This document shows positions 18,675-27,017 of a DNA stretch of 64,000 nucleotides, piece by piece. The stretch lies in the NCBI GenBank assembly GCA_027486895.1, contig JAIXOE010000019.1:1-64000 (forward strand), written 5' to 3'. The notes beneath the pieces are model-generated. The model did no database searches and was not told the DNA's origin. It saw only the letters and a list, made by a program, of their open reading frames with translations. The first letter of the stretch is position 1, and each line of letters starts with the position of its first letter. The position numbers were made by a program, and so were the translations under genes. Source of the stretch: Sphingomonadales bacterium (GTDB lineage Bacteria > Pseudomonadota > Alphaproteobacteria > Sphingomonadales > Sphingomonadaceae).

Positions 18675-19736
18675 CTAAAGTCCAAACCCTTCGGGTGCAG
18701 GCCAACCTTTGGCGTACGTTGCCATCACTTTAAAGAGCGCGCCCATCGATTCGCGGGCGACGAGCCGACTACGCGCGGCGGAGATTTCCTTGGCGCGATC
18801 AGGATTGGCCTGCGCTAAGCTCATTGCCCGCTGATCAATACCCAAGCCCGACAACCAATCACCCTGATTGCATGGCCCCGCCACGTTCAGGCCAGATCTT
18901 TGTGCGCACAGTGTCAGCTCATGGAAATTGACATGCGCCGTCAAATCGCAATGGCCAGGTTCCGAAAATGGGTCGGCATATTTGTGATTTTGAACTGCCT
19001 GTAAAGTGCTGCCGAGCGCTGGTTGAAGATAACCATAATCAATCGTCAACATCACCCCGCCTTGTCCAGACATTCGCATGGAAAGCTTGTGCATCATCGC
19101 ATTGGCATCAGGGCACGTCTCGTAAATACTGCCCACCGACGCCATGCGAAAATGTCCGGGAACTTGGCTGTCTGTCGAGCGCGGACCGGGCATGGCGGCA
19201 AACCGCGCACTATGATCGGGAACGACGACTCTCTCGCGCCAGCCTGCATTTGTGGCAATCGACTGCGCTATCGGCAGGGCGTCAAAAAATTCATTGGCAA
19301 CAACGAACAATGGCGCATCGGTTGGAACCGTTTCGACATCATCGTGGAACACAGCTTGCGGCACCGCTGCCACCTGCCTTTCCCGCAAAGTCGGGCTATT
19401 CTCGACAAAATGCACCACCGGTTCAAACCCGAAGCGCTTCATTGTCCGCAGCGCATCGGCAGCGAGCGTGCCCCTACCCGGTCCAAGTTCGACATAGTGA
19501 CATGGCGAAGGACTGCCGCGACGCAACCAGATATCGCTGAGCCAAATCCCGACCATTTCGCCGAACATCTGGCTAATCTCGGGTGCCGTTATAAAGTCGC
19601 CATCGGCTCCCAGCGGATCGGCACGGCCGTAATATTCGGTGTTTGCAACACGCATATAATCAGCAACGCTAATTGGACCTGACGCCTCAATTTGTTGTGC
19701 GAGGCGTTGGCTCGTCGCCTGTGTGTCAGGCGACAC
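18675..19736 (-). CDS. MidA/NDUFAF7-like SAM-dependent methyltransferase
   Basis: The protein of about 353 residues has the DUF185/MidA layout: GPISVADYM, YYGRADPLGADGDFITAPEISQMFGE, and the SAM-binding YVELGPGRGTLAADAL. The mitochondrial relative NDUFAF7 methylates an arginine in complex I; a bacterial role in complex I assembly is inferred. The GTG at 19736 gives an 11-base overlap with lgt. An upstream in-frame start at 19793 would overlap by 68 bases. It is co-directional with lgt. Confidence 0.85.
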   Translation of the reverse strand: MSPDTQATSQRLAQQIEASGPISVADYMRVANTEYYGRADPLGADGDFITAPEISQMFGEMVGIWLSDIWLRRGSPSPCHYVELGPGRGTLAADALRTMKRFGFEPVVHFVENSPTLRERQVAAVPQAVFHDDVETVPTDAPLFVVANEFFDALPIAQSIATNAGWRERVVVPDHSARFAAMPGPRSTDSQVPGHFRMASVGSIYETCPDANAMMHKLSMRMSGQGGVMLTIDYGYLQPALGSTLQAVQNHKYADPFSEPGHCDLTAHVNFHELTLCAQRSGLNVAGPCNQGDWLSGLGIDQRAMSLAQANPDRAKEISAARSRLVARESMGALFKVMATYAKGWPAPEGFGL

Positions 19737-20592
19737 TGTTGCTGCCGGAGATGGGTTCGACGCGTTTTCTACGCGCGCCTGCCGTAAACACAAGGAACAG
19801 ACCGATCAGGATCATCGGGATAGTCAACCACTGCCCCATGCTCAGCCCACTGGCTTCGACGAGCCACTGTAGCTGCTGGTCCGGTTCCCGGAAAAATTCA
19901 ATCGTGAAACGGGAAAGGCCATAGATCACAGCCGCCATGCCGAACAGAAAGCCGGGTTTGTAGCGTGCGTCCGTTTTCCAGAACAACGGCCACATAATGG
20001 CTGCCATTAAAAGCCCTTCGAGCGCAGCTTCATATAACTGGCTTGGGTGGCGCGGCAAATCGCCGCCATTCGGGAAAACAATGGCCCAAGGCACATCAGT
20101 TACGCGGCCCCAGAGCTCGTCATTCACGAAATTGGCCAGTCGGACGAGGAAAAGGCCAAACGGGATGGTGCACGCGATGTAATCACAGACCCGCAGGAAC
20201 GAGAGCTTATACTTGCGTGCCAAAAGCCAGATGGCGAAAATGGTGCCGAGCGCGCCGCCATGCAACGACATGCCACCTTCCCACAGCTTAAAGATATCTA
20301 ACGGGTTCTGCAAAATCGACGGCTGGTAAAATAAGATATAACCCGTTCGCCCGCCCAGAATGATGCCCAGCGTCGCGTACAAGATCATATCGTCTGCATG
20401 CTCGCGCGACATCGGCGCACCCGGCCGTTCTAGCAACTTAAGCAGCAACCAATAGCCAAGCAAAATGCCTGCGAGATAACCCAAGGAATACCAGCGCACC
20501 TGAAAAAAGCCCAAATCAAGCGCAACGGGACCAACCCCAAGATCTGTGAACTGAATATAGTTGGCTGCTGTAGCAATAATCTCGAATGACAC
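19726..20592 (-). CDS. lgt: prolipoprotein diacylglyceryl transferase
   Basis: The 288-residue inner-membrane enzyme transfers diacylglycerol from phosphatidylglycerol to the lipobox cysteine, the first step of lipoprotein maturation. About seven hydrophobic segments are visible, with GGRTGYILFY, the HGG motif (MSLHGGALG), RLANFVNDELWGR (normally RxGNFxNxExxG) and HPSQLYEA. It lies upstream of and overlaps the MidA-like gene. The last lipoprotein enzyme, Lnt, is at 50666. Confidence 0.95.
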   Translation of the reverse strand: MSFEIIATAANYIQFTDLGVGPVALDLGFFQVRWYSLGYLAGILLGYWLLLKLLERPGAPMSREHADDMILYATLGIILGGRTGYILFYQPSILQNPLDIFKLWEGGMSLHGGALGTIFAIWLLARKYKLSFLRVCDYIACTIPFGLFLVRLANFVNDELWGRVTDVPWAIVFPNGGDLPRHPSQLYEAALEGLLMAAIMWPLFWKTDARYKPGFLFGMAAVIYGLSRFTIEFFREPDQQLQWLVEASGLSMGQWLTIPMILIGLFLVFTAGARRKRVEPISGSNSVA

Positions 20593-20667
20593 AGTTTTTC
20601 CTCAGGATATTTTGACATTCCTATAGAGCGAAATAGAAGGTGCACAAAGAGTTTAGGAGAGAATCAA

Positions 20668-22365
20668 ATGCCGTCCCAGTTGGACCTTGCAATCGACGCT
20701 ACAATAAACCGGCTCATGGCCGATGATGGTCCTTTGACGGTCACATATGTCGAAAAATTTGGGGTGCAATTGCCCATGCTGGCCAAAGCGCCTGGTAACA
20801 TGGCTGACTATCTTGCGTTCTTTTGCGCAACGCATGCCGACAAGGAGTTTCTGGTCGACGGCAACATCCGGCTAACCTTTGGCGAGACTTACGCTGCAGC
20901 ACGTGCTTTGGCCGGCGGCTTGGTCGAGGGCCACACGCTTCAAAAAGGCGATAGGGTCGGGATCGCAGCGCGCAATTCGGCCAACTGGATCATTGCCTAC
21001 ATGGCCATCGTTATGGCCGGTGGCGTCGCCACCTTGCTCAACGGTTGGTGGCAAGGTGGCGAACTGGCAGAAGGTATTCGGATGGTGGGCTGTCGTTATG
21101 TCCTCGCGGACGAGCAACGCGCCGCGCGTTTGGCAGGGCATGATATTGGCGGCTGCGAACTGTTGATTTTCGGCCATGACGGTGCGCCGTTGGAAGGCCT
21201 CGCTGTCTTGGCATCAAAAGGTGGCGGCGCAGAAACACCGCTGCCCGCGCTCGCACCCACTGACAATGCCACGATCCTGTATACCTCAGGCTCGACAGGC
21301 CAATCCAAGGGCGCTGTTTCAGACCATCGGGCAGTTGTGCAGGGCGCAATGAGCTATGTCGGCCAGACACTTGTCTTTTTCGAGCTTCTCTCGTCCACTG
21401 GGCAGGCGATGCCAGCTCAGCCATCGGCGCTGGTCAACGTTCCCCTGTTTCATGTTACTGCCTCCATTCCGCTGGTTTTGCAAAGCTTCGCCATTGGCCG
21501 CAAGTTGGTATTGATGCCGAAATGGGATGCGGAAGAAGCCATGCGCATCATCGAAAAGGAACGCATCAGCTATTTCGTCGGCGTTCCGTTGATGAGTATT
21601 GAACTCGCCACGCATCCAAACCGCCACAAATATGACCTTACCAGCTGCACGGCCTTTGCCGCTGGCGGCGCCCCGCGTCCCGTCGATCATGTCAAAAAAA
21701 TCCGCAAGGAAATGAGCTGGGGTTATCCGCTGCTGGGTTATGGCCTCACCGAAACCAATGGTGTTGGCTGCGGCAATTTCACCGATAATTATCTGGAAAA
21801 GCCAACGAGCACTGGACCTGCCACAAAACCGTTGGTCGAAGTGCAAATGCTCGACGACGACGGCAATGTCCTCGCTCAAGGTGAACGTGGCGAAGTAGGA
21901 ATTCGCACCATTGCAAATTTCAACGGTTACTGGAACAACGAGCAATCAACGCGCGAAGCGTTTACGGCTGACGGATTCTTCCGGACCGGTGACATCGGCT
22001 ATCTCGATGAAGACGGTTATCTTTTCATCGTAGATCGCAAAAAGGACATCATCATTCGCGGCGGCGAAAATATCAGCTGCCCCGAAGTCGAAGCCGCTGC
22101 CTATGAGCATGACTCGATTGTCGAGCTTTCCGTGTTTGGCATTGCGGATGACAAATATGGGGAAGTGCCGGGCATTGTCTATCAGACAAAGGACGGGGCA
22201 ACGCTGACTGAAGATGAACTCAAAGCGTTCCTTGCGCCGCGCCTAGCGCCCTTTAAAATCCCGGCACATTTCTGGCAAGTTACCGAACCACTCCCGCGGC
22301 TTGGCACCCAGAAGATCGACCGCGTCACTCTGAGGCGGGAATATAACGCAAAGGTTTCTGCTTGA
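20668..22365 (+). CDS. AMP-forming acyl-CoA synthetase
   Basis: The 565-residue protein is a class I adenylate-forming enzyme. The P-loop is ILYTSGSTGQSKGA near residue 210; the others are YGLTETNG, FFRTGDIGYLDEDGY and the C-terminal hinge DRKKDIIIRGGENIS. The terminal PRLGTQKIDR contains the catalytic lysine. It activates a carboxylic acid, probably a medium or long fatty acid, to its CoA thioester. The substrate class is inferred. It is a single gene upstream of glnD. Confidence 0.88.
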   Translation: MPSQLDLAIDATINRLMADDGPLTVTYVEKFGVQLPMLAKAPGNMADYLAFFCATHADKEFLVDGNIRLTFGETYAAARALAGGLVEGHTLQKGDRVGIAARNSANWIIAYMAIVMAGGVATLLNGWWQGGELAEGIRMVGCRYVLADEQRAARLAGHDIGGCELLIFGHDGAPLEGLAVLASKGGGAETPLPALAPTDNATILYTSGSTGQSKGAVSDHRAVVQGAMSYVGQTLVFFELLSSTGQAMPAQPSALVNVPLFHVTASIPLVLQSFAIGRKLVLMPKWDAEEAMRIIEKERISYFVGVPLMSIELATHPNRHKYDLTSCTAFAAGGAPRPVDHVKKIRKEMSWGYPLLGYGLTETNGVGCGNFTDNYLEKPTSTGPATKPLVEVQMLDDDGNVLAQGERGEVGIRTIANFNGYWNNEQSTREAFTADGFFRTGDIGYLDEDGYLFIVDRKKDIIIRGGENISCPEVEAAAYEHDSIVELSVFGIADDKYGEVPGIVYQTKDGATLTEDELKAFLAPRLAPFKIPAHFWQVTEPLPRLGTQKIDRVTLRREYNAKVSA

Positions 22366-22402
22366 TGCTGACATAGGGCGTGATCGCGCCTAGAGTGTCT
22401 AT

Positions 22403-25159
22403 ATGGCTTCAGTACCCGACCGGATTATAAAGCAGCGCGACATCATCGACAGGGCTGCGCTTGCCGATAATATTGAGTTATTGGTCGTAGAGAATGGCCC
22501 ACAGCGCTGCCGTCCGAAGGTTCTCGAACTTTTGCAAGCAGCGCTGGCAGGCGGACGCGCCGAAATAAGAAGACGACTTGGTGATAGCCCCTCACAGGGA
22601 TATCGCGCGTCTGCTGAACAAGCATTTCTGGTCGATCAGATTGTTCGGCTCATTTACGACTATGTGACCGTCCACGCATATCCGGCGGCGAACCGCTCGG
22701 CATCGGAGCGCATAGCCGTTTTGGCTGTTGGCGGATATGGTCGCGGAGAAATGGCGCCACATAGTGACGTCGATATCGCGTTTGTAACACCATACAAACG
22801 GAGTTCATGGACCGAGCAAGTCGTCGAAGCCATTTTATACCTTCTCTGGGATCTTGGCCTGAAAGTAGGCCAATCCAGCAGGTCTTTGGATGAGACCGTG
22901 AAAATGGCGCAGGAGGATCTGACGATCCGCACCGCATTGCTGGAAAGCAGGTTTGTGTGGGGTGATCGCGCCGTTTACGAAGAAGCGGCTTTACGATTCT
23001 GGAATGAAGTGGTCGCAAATACGGCACCCGATTTTGTGCGCTTGAAAATGGCCGAGCGCGACGAACGGCACAAGCGCATGGGCGACAGCCGCTACGTTGT
23101 GGAACCCAATATCAAAGATGGCAAAGGTGGCCTGAGGGATTTGCACACCTTGTATTGGATTGGAAAATACATCCACAAGGTCTCAACGGCGTCTGACCTG
23201 GTTCATGTCGGACTCCTGTCGGTCGAGGAGTATAATCGATTCAGGAAAGCAGAAAATTTCCTGTGGTCTGTGCGTTGTCATATGCACAATATTACTGGCC
23301 GCGCAGAGGAACGCCTGACGTTCGATTTGCAGCGGGAAGTGGCCGAGCAGATGCAGTTTGCTGATCGTCCCGGTCGCTCGGCTGTTGAGCGGTTCATGCA
23401 TTATTATTTCTTGAACGCCAAAACGGTCGGCGACGTTACTGGATTATTCTTGGCGCATTTGGATGAAGCTATGGCCAAAAAAGGCCGCCGGTTCATTCCA
23501 AGTTTCAACCGCAAACCACGGAAGCTCAACGGTTTCCAACTTGACCGTGGCCGTTTGGCATTACCCGATGATCAATTTTTCGTAGAAGACCCCGTTCGGC
23601 TGTTGGAAATTTTCCATCTGGCGGATTTACATGAATTGGAAATTCACCCTTCGGCCATGCGCACGGCTCAGCGCGACGCGCGATTGGTGGATAAGGCGGT
23701 CCGAAAAGACCCCCGCGCCAACGCACTCTTTTTGGATATACTTACGTCGCCCCGTGATCCTGAAACCGTATTGCGCTGGATGAATGAATCCACAATTTTT
23801 GGCCGGTTCATTCCTGATTTCCGGCGCGTAGTCGCCCAAATGCAGTTCGACATGTATCATCACTATACCGTCGACGAACACTCGATCCGCGCAATCGGTT
23901 TATTGGCGAACATCGAAAGCGGAAAACTGAAGCAGGATCATCCGCTTTCGACGGCCATAATGCGCAATATCGTCAGCAGACGTGTGTTGTATGTCGCAAC
24001 CTTGTTGCACGATATTGCGAAAGGCCGAGGTGGAGACCATAGCGTCATAGGCGCTCAGGTTGCTGAGGCACTATGCCCGCGCCTTGGTTTATCAGCCGCA
24101 GAGACGGAAACGGTCGCGTGGTTGGTCCGCCACCATTTGTTGATGTCCGCAACATCCTTCAAACGTGACCTTGCAGACTTCAAGACGATATTGGATTTTG
24201 CGCAGGCGGTTCAGTCGCCAGAACGCTTGAAACTGCTGCTCGTTTTGACGGTGGTGGACATTCGCGCAGTCGGCCCAGGCGTCTGGAACAGTTGGAAACG
24301 CCAATTATTATCAGATCTTTTCGAAGCCACTGAGGAAGTGCTTCGTCTCGGCCACAAGCAACGCGGCCGCGACGAACGCATTGCTTCGAAAAAATCCAGG
24401 CTGGAATCGGCCTTGCGGTTGTCACCGCAAAAATTTGCGCATTTCGCAAAGATATTGCCCGACGCTTACTGGATAGCCGAGCCAGACGACATCATTGAGC
24501 GCAATGCGCGACATTTATTGAAAAATGAGGGCACTGAGCTCGCCATTGACGCATGCTACTACCCCGACCGGGGTGCAACGCTCGTCACTGTGTTCGCGGC
24601 CGACCATCCCGGCCTATTTTATCGGATTGCGGGTGCAATTCACCTGGCAGGTGGAAACATTATCGATGCGCGGATTCACACAAGCAGCGACGGGATGGCG
24701 ATTGATAATTTCCTGATTCAAGATCCACTGGGCCGCCCATTTCGCGAACAAGGTCAATTGGATCGCTTGGCGCGCAATATTGAGGATGCGTTGACCAACC
24801 GTGCAAAGTTGATGACTCAACTCGACGCCAAGCCAAAGGCTTTGCGGCGCGCCGACGCATTTAAAATTGCGCCTTCGGTGCTCATCGACAATCAAGCTTC
24901 CAACCGCTTCACGGTTGTCGAGGTAAATGCGCTAGACCGGCCGGCTTTATTGAACAATTTGGCATTGGCGTTATTCGAGTCAAAGGTCACACTGCACAGT
25001 GCGCACATCGCGACCTACGGCGAACGCGCAGTAGATACATTCTATGCGACAGATCTTTTCGGTGCAAAAATCGAAAACAAGGCCAAGCTCAAGTCACTTG
25101 AAACAAGGCTGCTGGAGGCGGCCACCGTACGCGCAAGAGCCAAGGCGAAAGCTGCCTAA
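22403..25159 (+). CDS. glnD: bifunctional PII uridylyltransferase / uridylyl-removing enzyme
   Basis: The 918-residue length and domain order match GlnD. The nucleotidyltransferase carries GGYGRGEMAPHSDVDIAF near residue 110. The GlnE/GlnD helical region contains VVEPNIKDGKGGLRDLHTL. An HD phosphohydrolase domain (LLHDIAKGRGGDHS) lies near residue 535. Two C-terminal ACT domains begin with TLVTVFAADHPGLFYRIAG and FTVVEVNALDRPALLNN. It senses glutamine and modifies PII to set nitrogen assimilation. A bidirectional terminator follows. Confidence 0.96.
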   Translation: MASVPDRIIKQRDIIDRAALADNIELLVVENGPQRCRPKVLELLQAALAGGRAEIRRRLGDSPSQGYRASAEQAFLVDQIVRLIYDYVTVHAYPAANRSASERIAVLAVGGYGRGEMAPHSDVDIAFVTPYKRSSWTEQVVEAILYLLWDLGLKVGQSSRSLDETVKMAQEDLTIRTALLESRFVWGDRAVYEEAALRFWNEVVANTAPDFVRLKMAERDERHKRMGDSRYVVEPNIKDGKGGLRDLHTLYWIGKYIHKVSTASDLVHVGLLSVEEYNRFRKAENFLWSVRCHMHNITGRAEERLTFDLQREVAEQMQFADRPGRSAVERFMHYYFLNAKTVGDVTGLFLAHLDEAMAKKGRRFIPSFNRKPRKLNGFQLDRGRLALPDDQFFVEDPVRLLEIFHLADLHELEIHPSAMRTAQRDARLVDKAVRKDPRANALFLDILTSPRDPETVLRWMNESTIFGRFIPDFRRVVAQMQFDMYHHYTVDEHSIRAIGLLANIESGKLKQDHPLSTAIMRNIVSRRVLYVATLLHDIAKGRGGDHSVIGAQVAEALCPRLGLSAAETETVAWLVRHHLLMSATSFKRDLADFKTILDFAQAVQSPERLKLLLVLTVVDIRAVGPGVWNSWKRQLLSDLFEATEEVLRLGHKQRGRDERIASKKSRLESALRLSPQKFAHFAKILPDAYWIAEPDDIIERNARHLLKNEGTELAIDACYYPDRGATLVTVFAADHPGLFYRIAGAIHLAGGNIIDARIHTSSDGMAIDNFLIQDPLGRPFREQGQLDRLARNIEDALTNRAKLMTQLDAKPKALRRADAFKIAPSVLIDNQASNRFTVVEVNALDRPALLNNLALALFESKVTLHSAHIATYGERAVDTFYATDLFGAKIENKAKLKSLETRLLEAATVRARAKAKAA

Positions 25160-25198
25160 GGACCGTGAAATTCTATAACAGCTCAGCTAACTGAACAA

Positions 25199-25228
25199 AA
25201 AAAGGCCAGTCTTTCGACTGGCCTTTTT
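25199..25228. terminator. bidirectional intrinsic terminator between glnD and ompA-like gene
   Basis: A 13-bp perfect stem (AAAAAGGCCAGTC and its inverse) surrounds a TTTC loop and is followed by T runs on both strands. It lies between the convergent glnD and OmpA-family genes and can end both transcripts. Confidence 0.92.
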
Positions 25229-25251
25229 TTTAACATATGGTTAGTTCGGAA

Positions 25252-26373
25252 TTACATTCCCGAATTTGGACCGTAGGTGACTTCAACGCGACGGTTTTGC
25301 GGTTCGCGCTCACCATCTGCAGTCTGTACCAATGGTGCAGTTTCACCGAATGCTTCGGTTGCAATCGCACCGCCGGCAACGCCCTTGGACTCAAGGTACG
25401 AACGCACGGTGGCGTTACGACGCTGCGAGAGACCAACGTTATACGTTGCGCTACCCGACTTATCGGCGTGACCAGCAAGCATAACCTTCGCAGTGCCACA
25501 GTTCGAGTACTGAGCAACAGCGTTGTCCAGAACCGATGCTGCGTCAGGACGCAAGTTCGACTTATCCCAATCGAAGAATACGATGTAAGGACCGGTGTTG
25601 CACACTGGCGCCGGTGGTGGCGGCGGTGGCGGTGGCGCTGGTGGCGCCACATATGGTGGCGGTGGTGGGGGCGCTGCGACTTCAACAGGTGCAGGTGCAC
25701 CGCCGAAGTTATAAATCAGGCTGCCCATGAGGCTGTGCGAACGGAAGCGTGTGTCAACCGTACGGCCAAGACGGTCGACGAGACCAACCTTGTCTGCATT
25801 GAAGAAACGATACTTCAGACCAACATCCCAGCTATCGCTCAATGGCGCACGAATGCCGGCAAGAGCCTGCCATGCAAAGCCAGTGTCCGAATCATCGAGG
25901 AATGAAGGCGCAGCCAATGTCGTTTGCACATCAACGCGTGCAACACCAACGCCGCCGCCGACAAAGCCCTGAAGGCCATCATCGTCGCCGAAGTCCAGAA
26001 GACCATTGACCATGAAGCTCAATGCGCTTGCATCACCAGCAACAGCATATGAACCGCTGCGCTGCAGTGCAGCGGTTGGTCCGCCAGTAATCTGTGGTGT
26101 CGCGCTATTGAACGTTGTTGTATCAGCCTGACGATACGAAACTTCTGATTCAAGACGGAAACCGCCAAAATCATAGCCGACTACGCCGCCGAAATCATAA
26201 CCCTTGCTTGTGTCTATGGACGCTGCATTATTCAGCGTACCAATATCCAAACTCGGATCTTCTACTATCATGGCACCGCCATCGACTCCAACATACCACT
26301 GGTCGTCGCGGGCCAAAGCCGGTGATGCCAGAGCAGTAGAAGCGAGCGCCAAACCTATGGCTAACTTACGCAT
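25252..26373 (-). CDS. OmpA-family outer-membrane protein
   Basis: The 373-residue protein has a signal peptide (MRKLAIGLALASTALASPALA), an N-terminal eight-strand barrel-like domain ending near residue 225, and a proline-rich hinge (about residues 230-258, long runs of P). The C-terminal OmpA domain that binds peptidoglycan has NLRPDAASVLDN, HADKSGSATYNVGLSQRRN and PQNRRVEV. The ATG at 26373 follows GGGGAAAG. It links the outer membrane to the cell wall and is probably abundant. Confidence 0.93.
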   Translation of the reverse strand: MRKLAIGLALASTALASPALARDDQWYVGVDGGAMIVEDPSLDIGTLNNAASIDTSKGYDFGGVVGYDFGGFRLESEVSYRQADTTTFNSATPQITGGPTAALQRSGSYAVAGDASALSFMVNGLLDFGDDDGLQGFVGGGVGVARVDVQTTLAAPSFLDDSDTGFAWQALAGIRAPLSDSWDVGLKYRFFNADKVGLVDRLGRTVDTRFRSHSLMGSLIYNFGGAPAPVEVAAPPPPPPYVAPPAPPPPPPPPAPVCNTGPYIVFFDWDKSNLRPDAASVLDNAVAQYSNCGTAKVMLAGHADKSGSATYNVGLSQRRNATVRSYLESKGVAGGAIATEAFGETAPLVQTADGEREPQNRRVEVTYGPNSGM

Positions 26374-26533
26374 CAACTTTCCCCTTTTCTATCTTAGGAA
26401 CGGAAATTCGAGAACGCAGGTCTATCGATTCTGTTCCCTCGATGCAAGTCGCTATGTGTCTATACTGTTGCTAAAATGTCGCCATTATTCACATTTGCGT
26501 CGAATACTGGCGGTGTTTTTGCGGTGCGGTCAG

Positions 26534-26983
26534 TCAAGGCGCCAATATACCTATCAATCTGAAATACTGTAACATCGCACCAAGTGTAGCACGCGCTTCG
26601 GAGTCGATGACTGCCCCGCCAGAGGGGTTTGTGATAATTGGACCACTGCGCCAAACGCCGTCAGTGTAAATGCTGTCCCGACCGTTTGACCTATCCCAAA
26701 GACGCATCCCGTCATGTGCGACCAAATAGCGCCAATCACCACCTATCCATATCGCAATCTGGCCTGACTTATTGGCCCAAACGCCTGTTGCGCCGGACCC
26801 GACCAACCAGCATTTGCCAATATCGCTGTCGGTTACCGCCGGGGGTGCCGCCGCAGTGGCCTCGACCGCTGTATGAAGCAACGCATCAATGAGAATGAGT
26901 GCCTCATTATGCGTGATTTCCTTGTGCGCCTGCGACACTGCAAGCAGCGGCAAGTTGTGACGGACTGTCTCAAAAACTGGCAT
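26534..26983 (-). CDS. DUF2793 domain protein, distal gene of the GTA cluster
   Basis: The 149-residue product matches DUF2793, found at the end of GTA and phage tail clusters: NLPLLAVSQAHKEITHNEALILID, then a beta-rich region (WANKSGQIAIWIGGDWRYL). In phages the domain often leads fibre proteins. It lies 34 bases beyond the megatron gene and is the last gene of the cluster. A role in tail fibre or receptor contact is inferred. Confidence 0.8.
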   Translation of the reverse strand: MPVFETVRHNLPLLAVSQAHKEITHNEALILIDALLHTAVEATAAAPPAVTDSDIGKCWLVGSGATGVWANKSGQIAIWIGGDWRYLVAHDGMRLWDRSNGRDSIYTDGVWRSGPIITNPSGGAVIDSEARATLGAMLQYFRLIGILAP

Positions 26984-27017
26984 ATTTCCTCCTCATGACG
27001 AGATAATGATCCAAGAT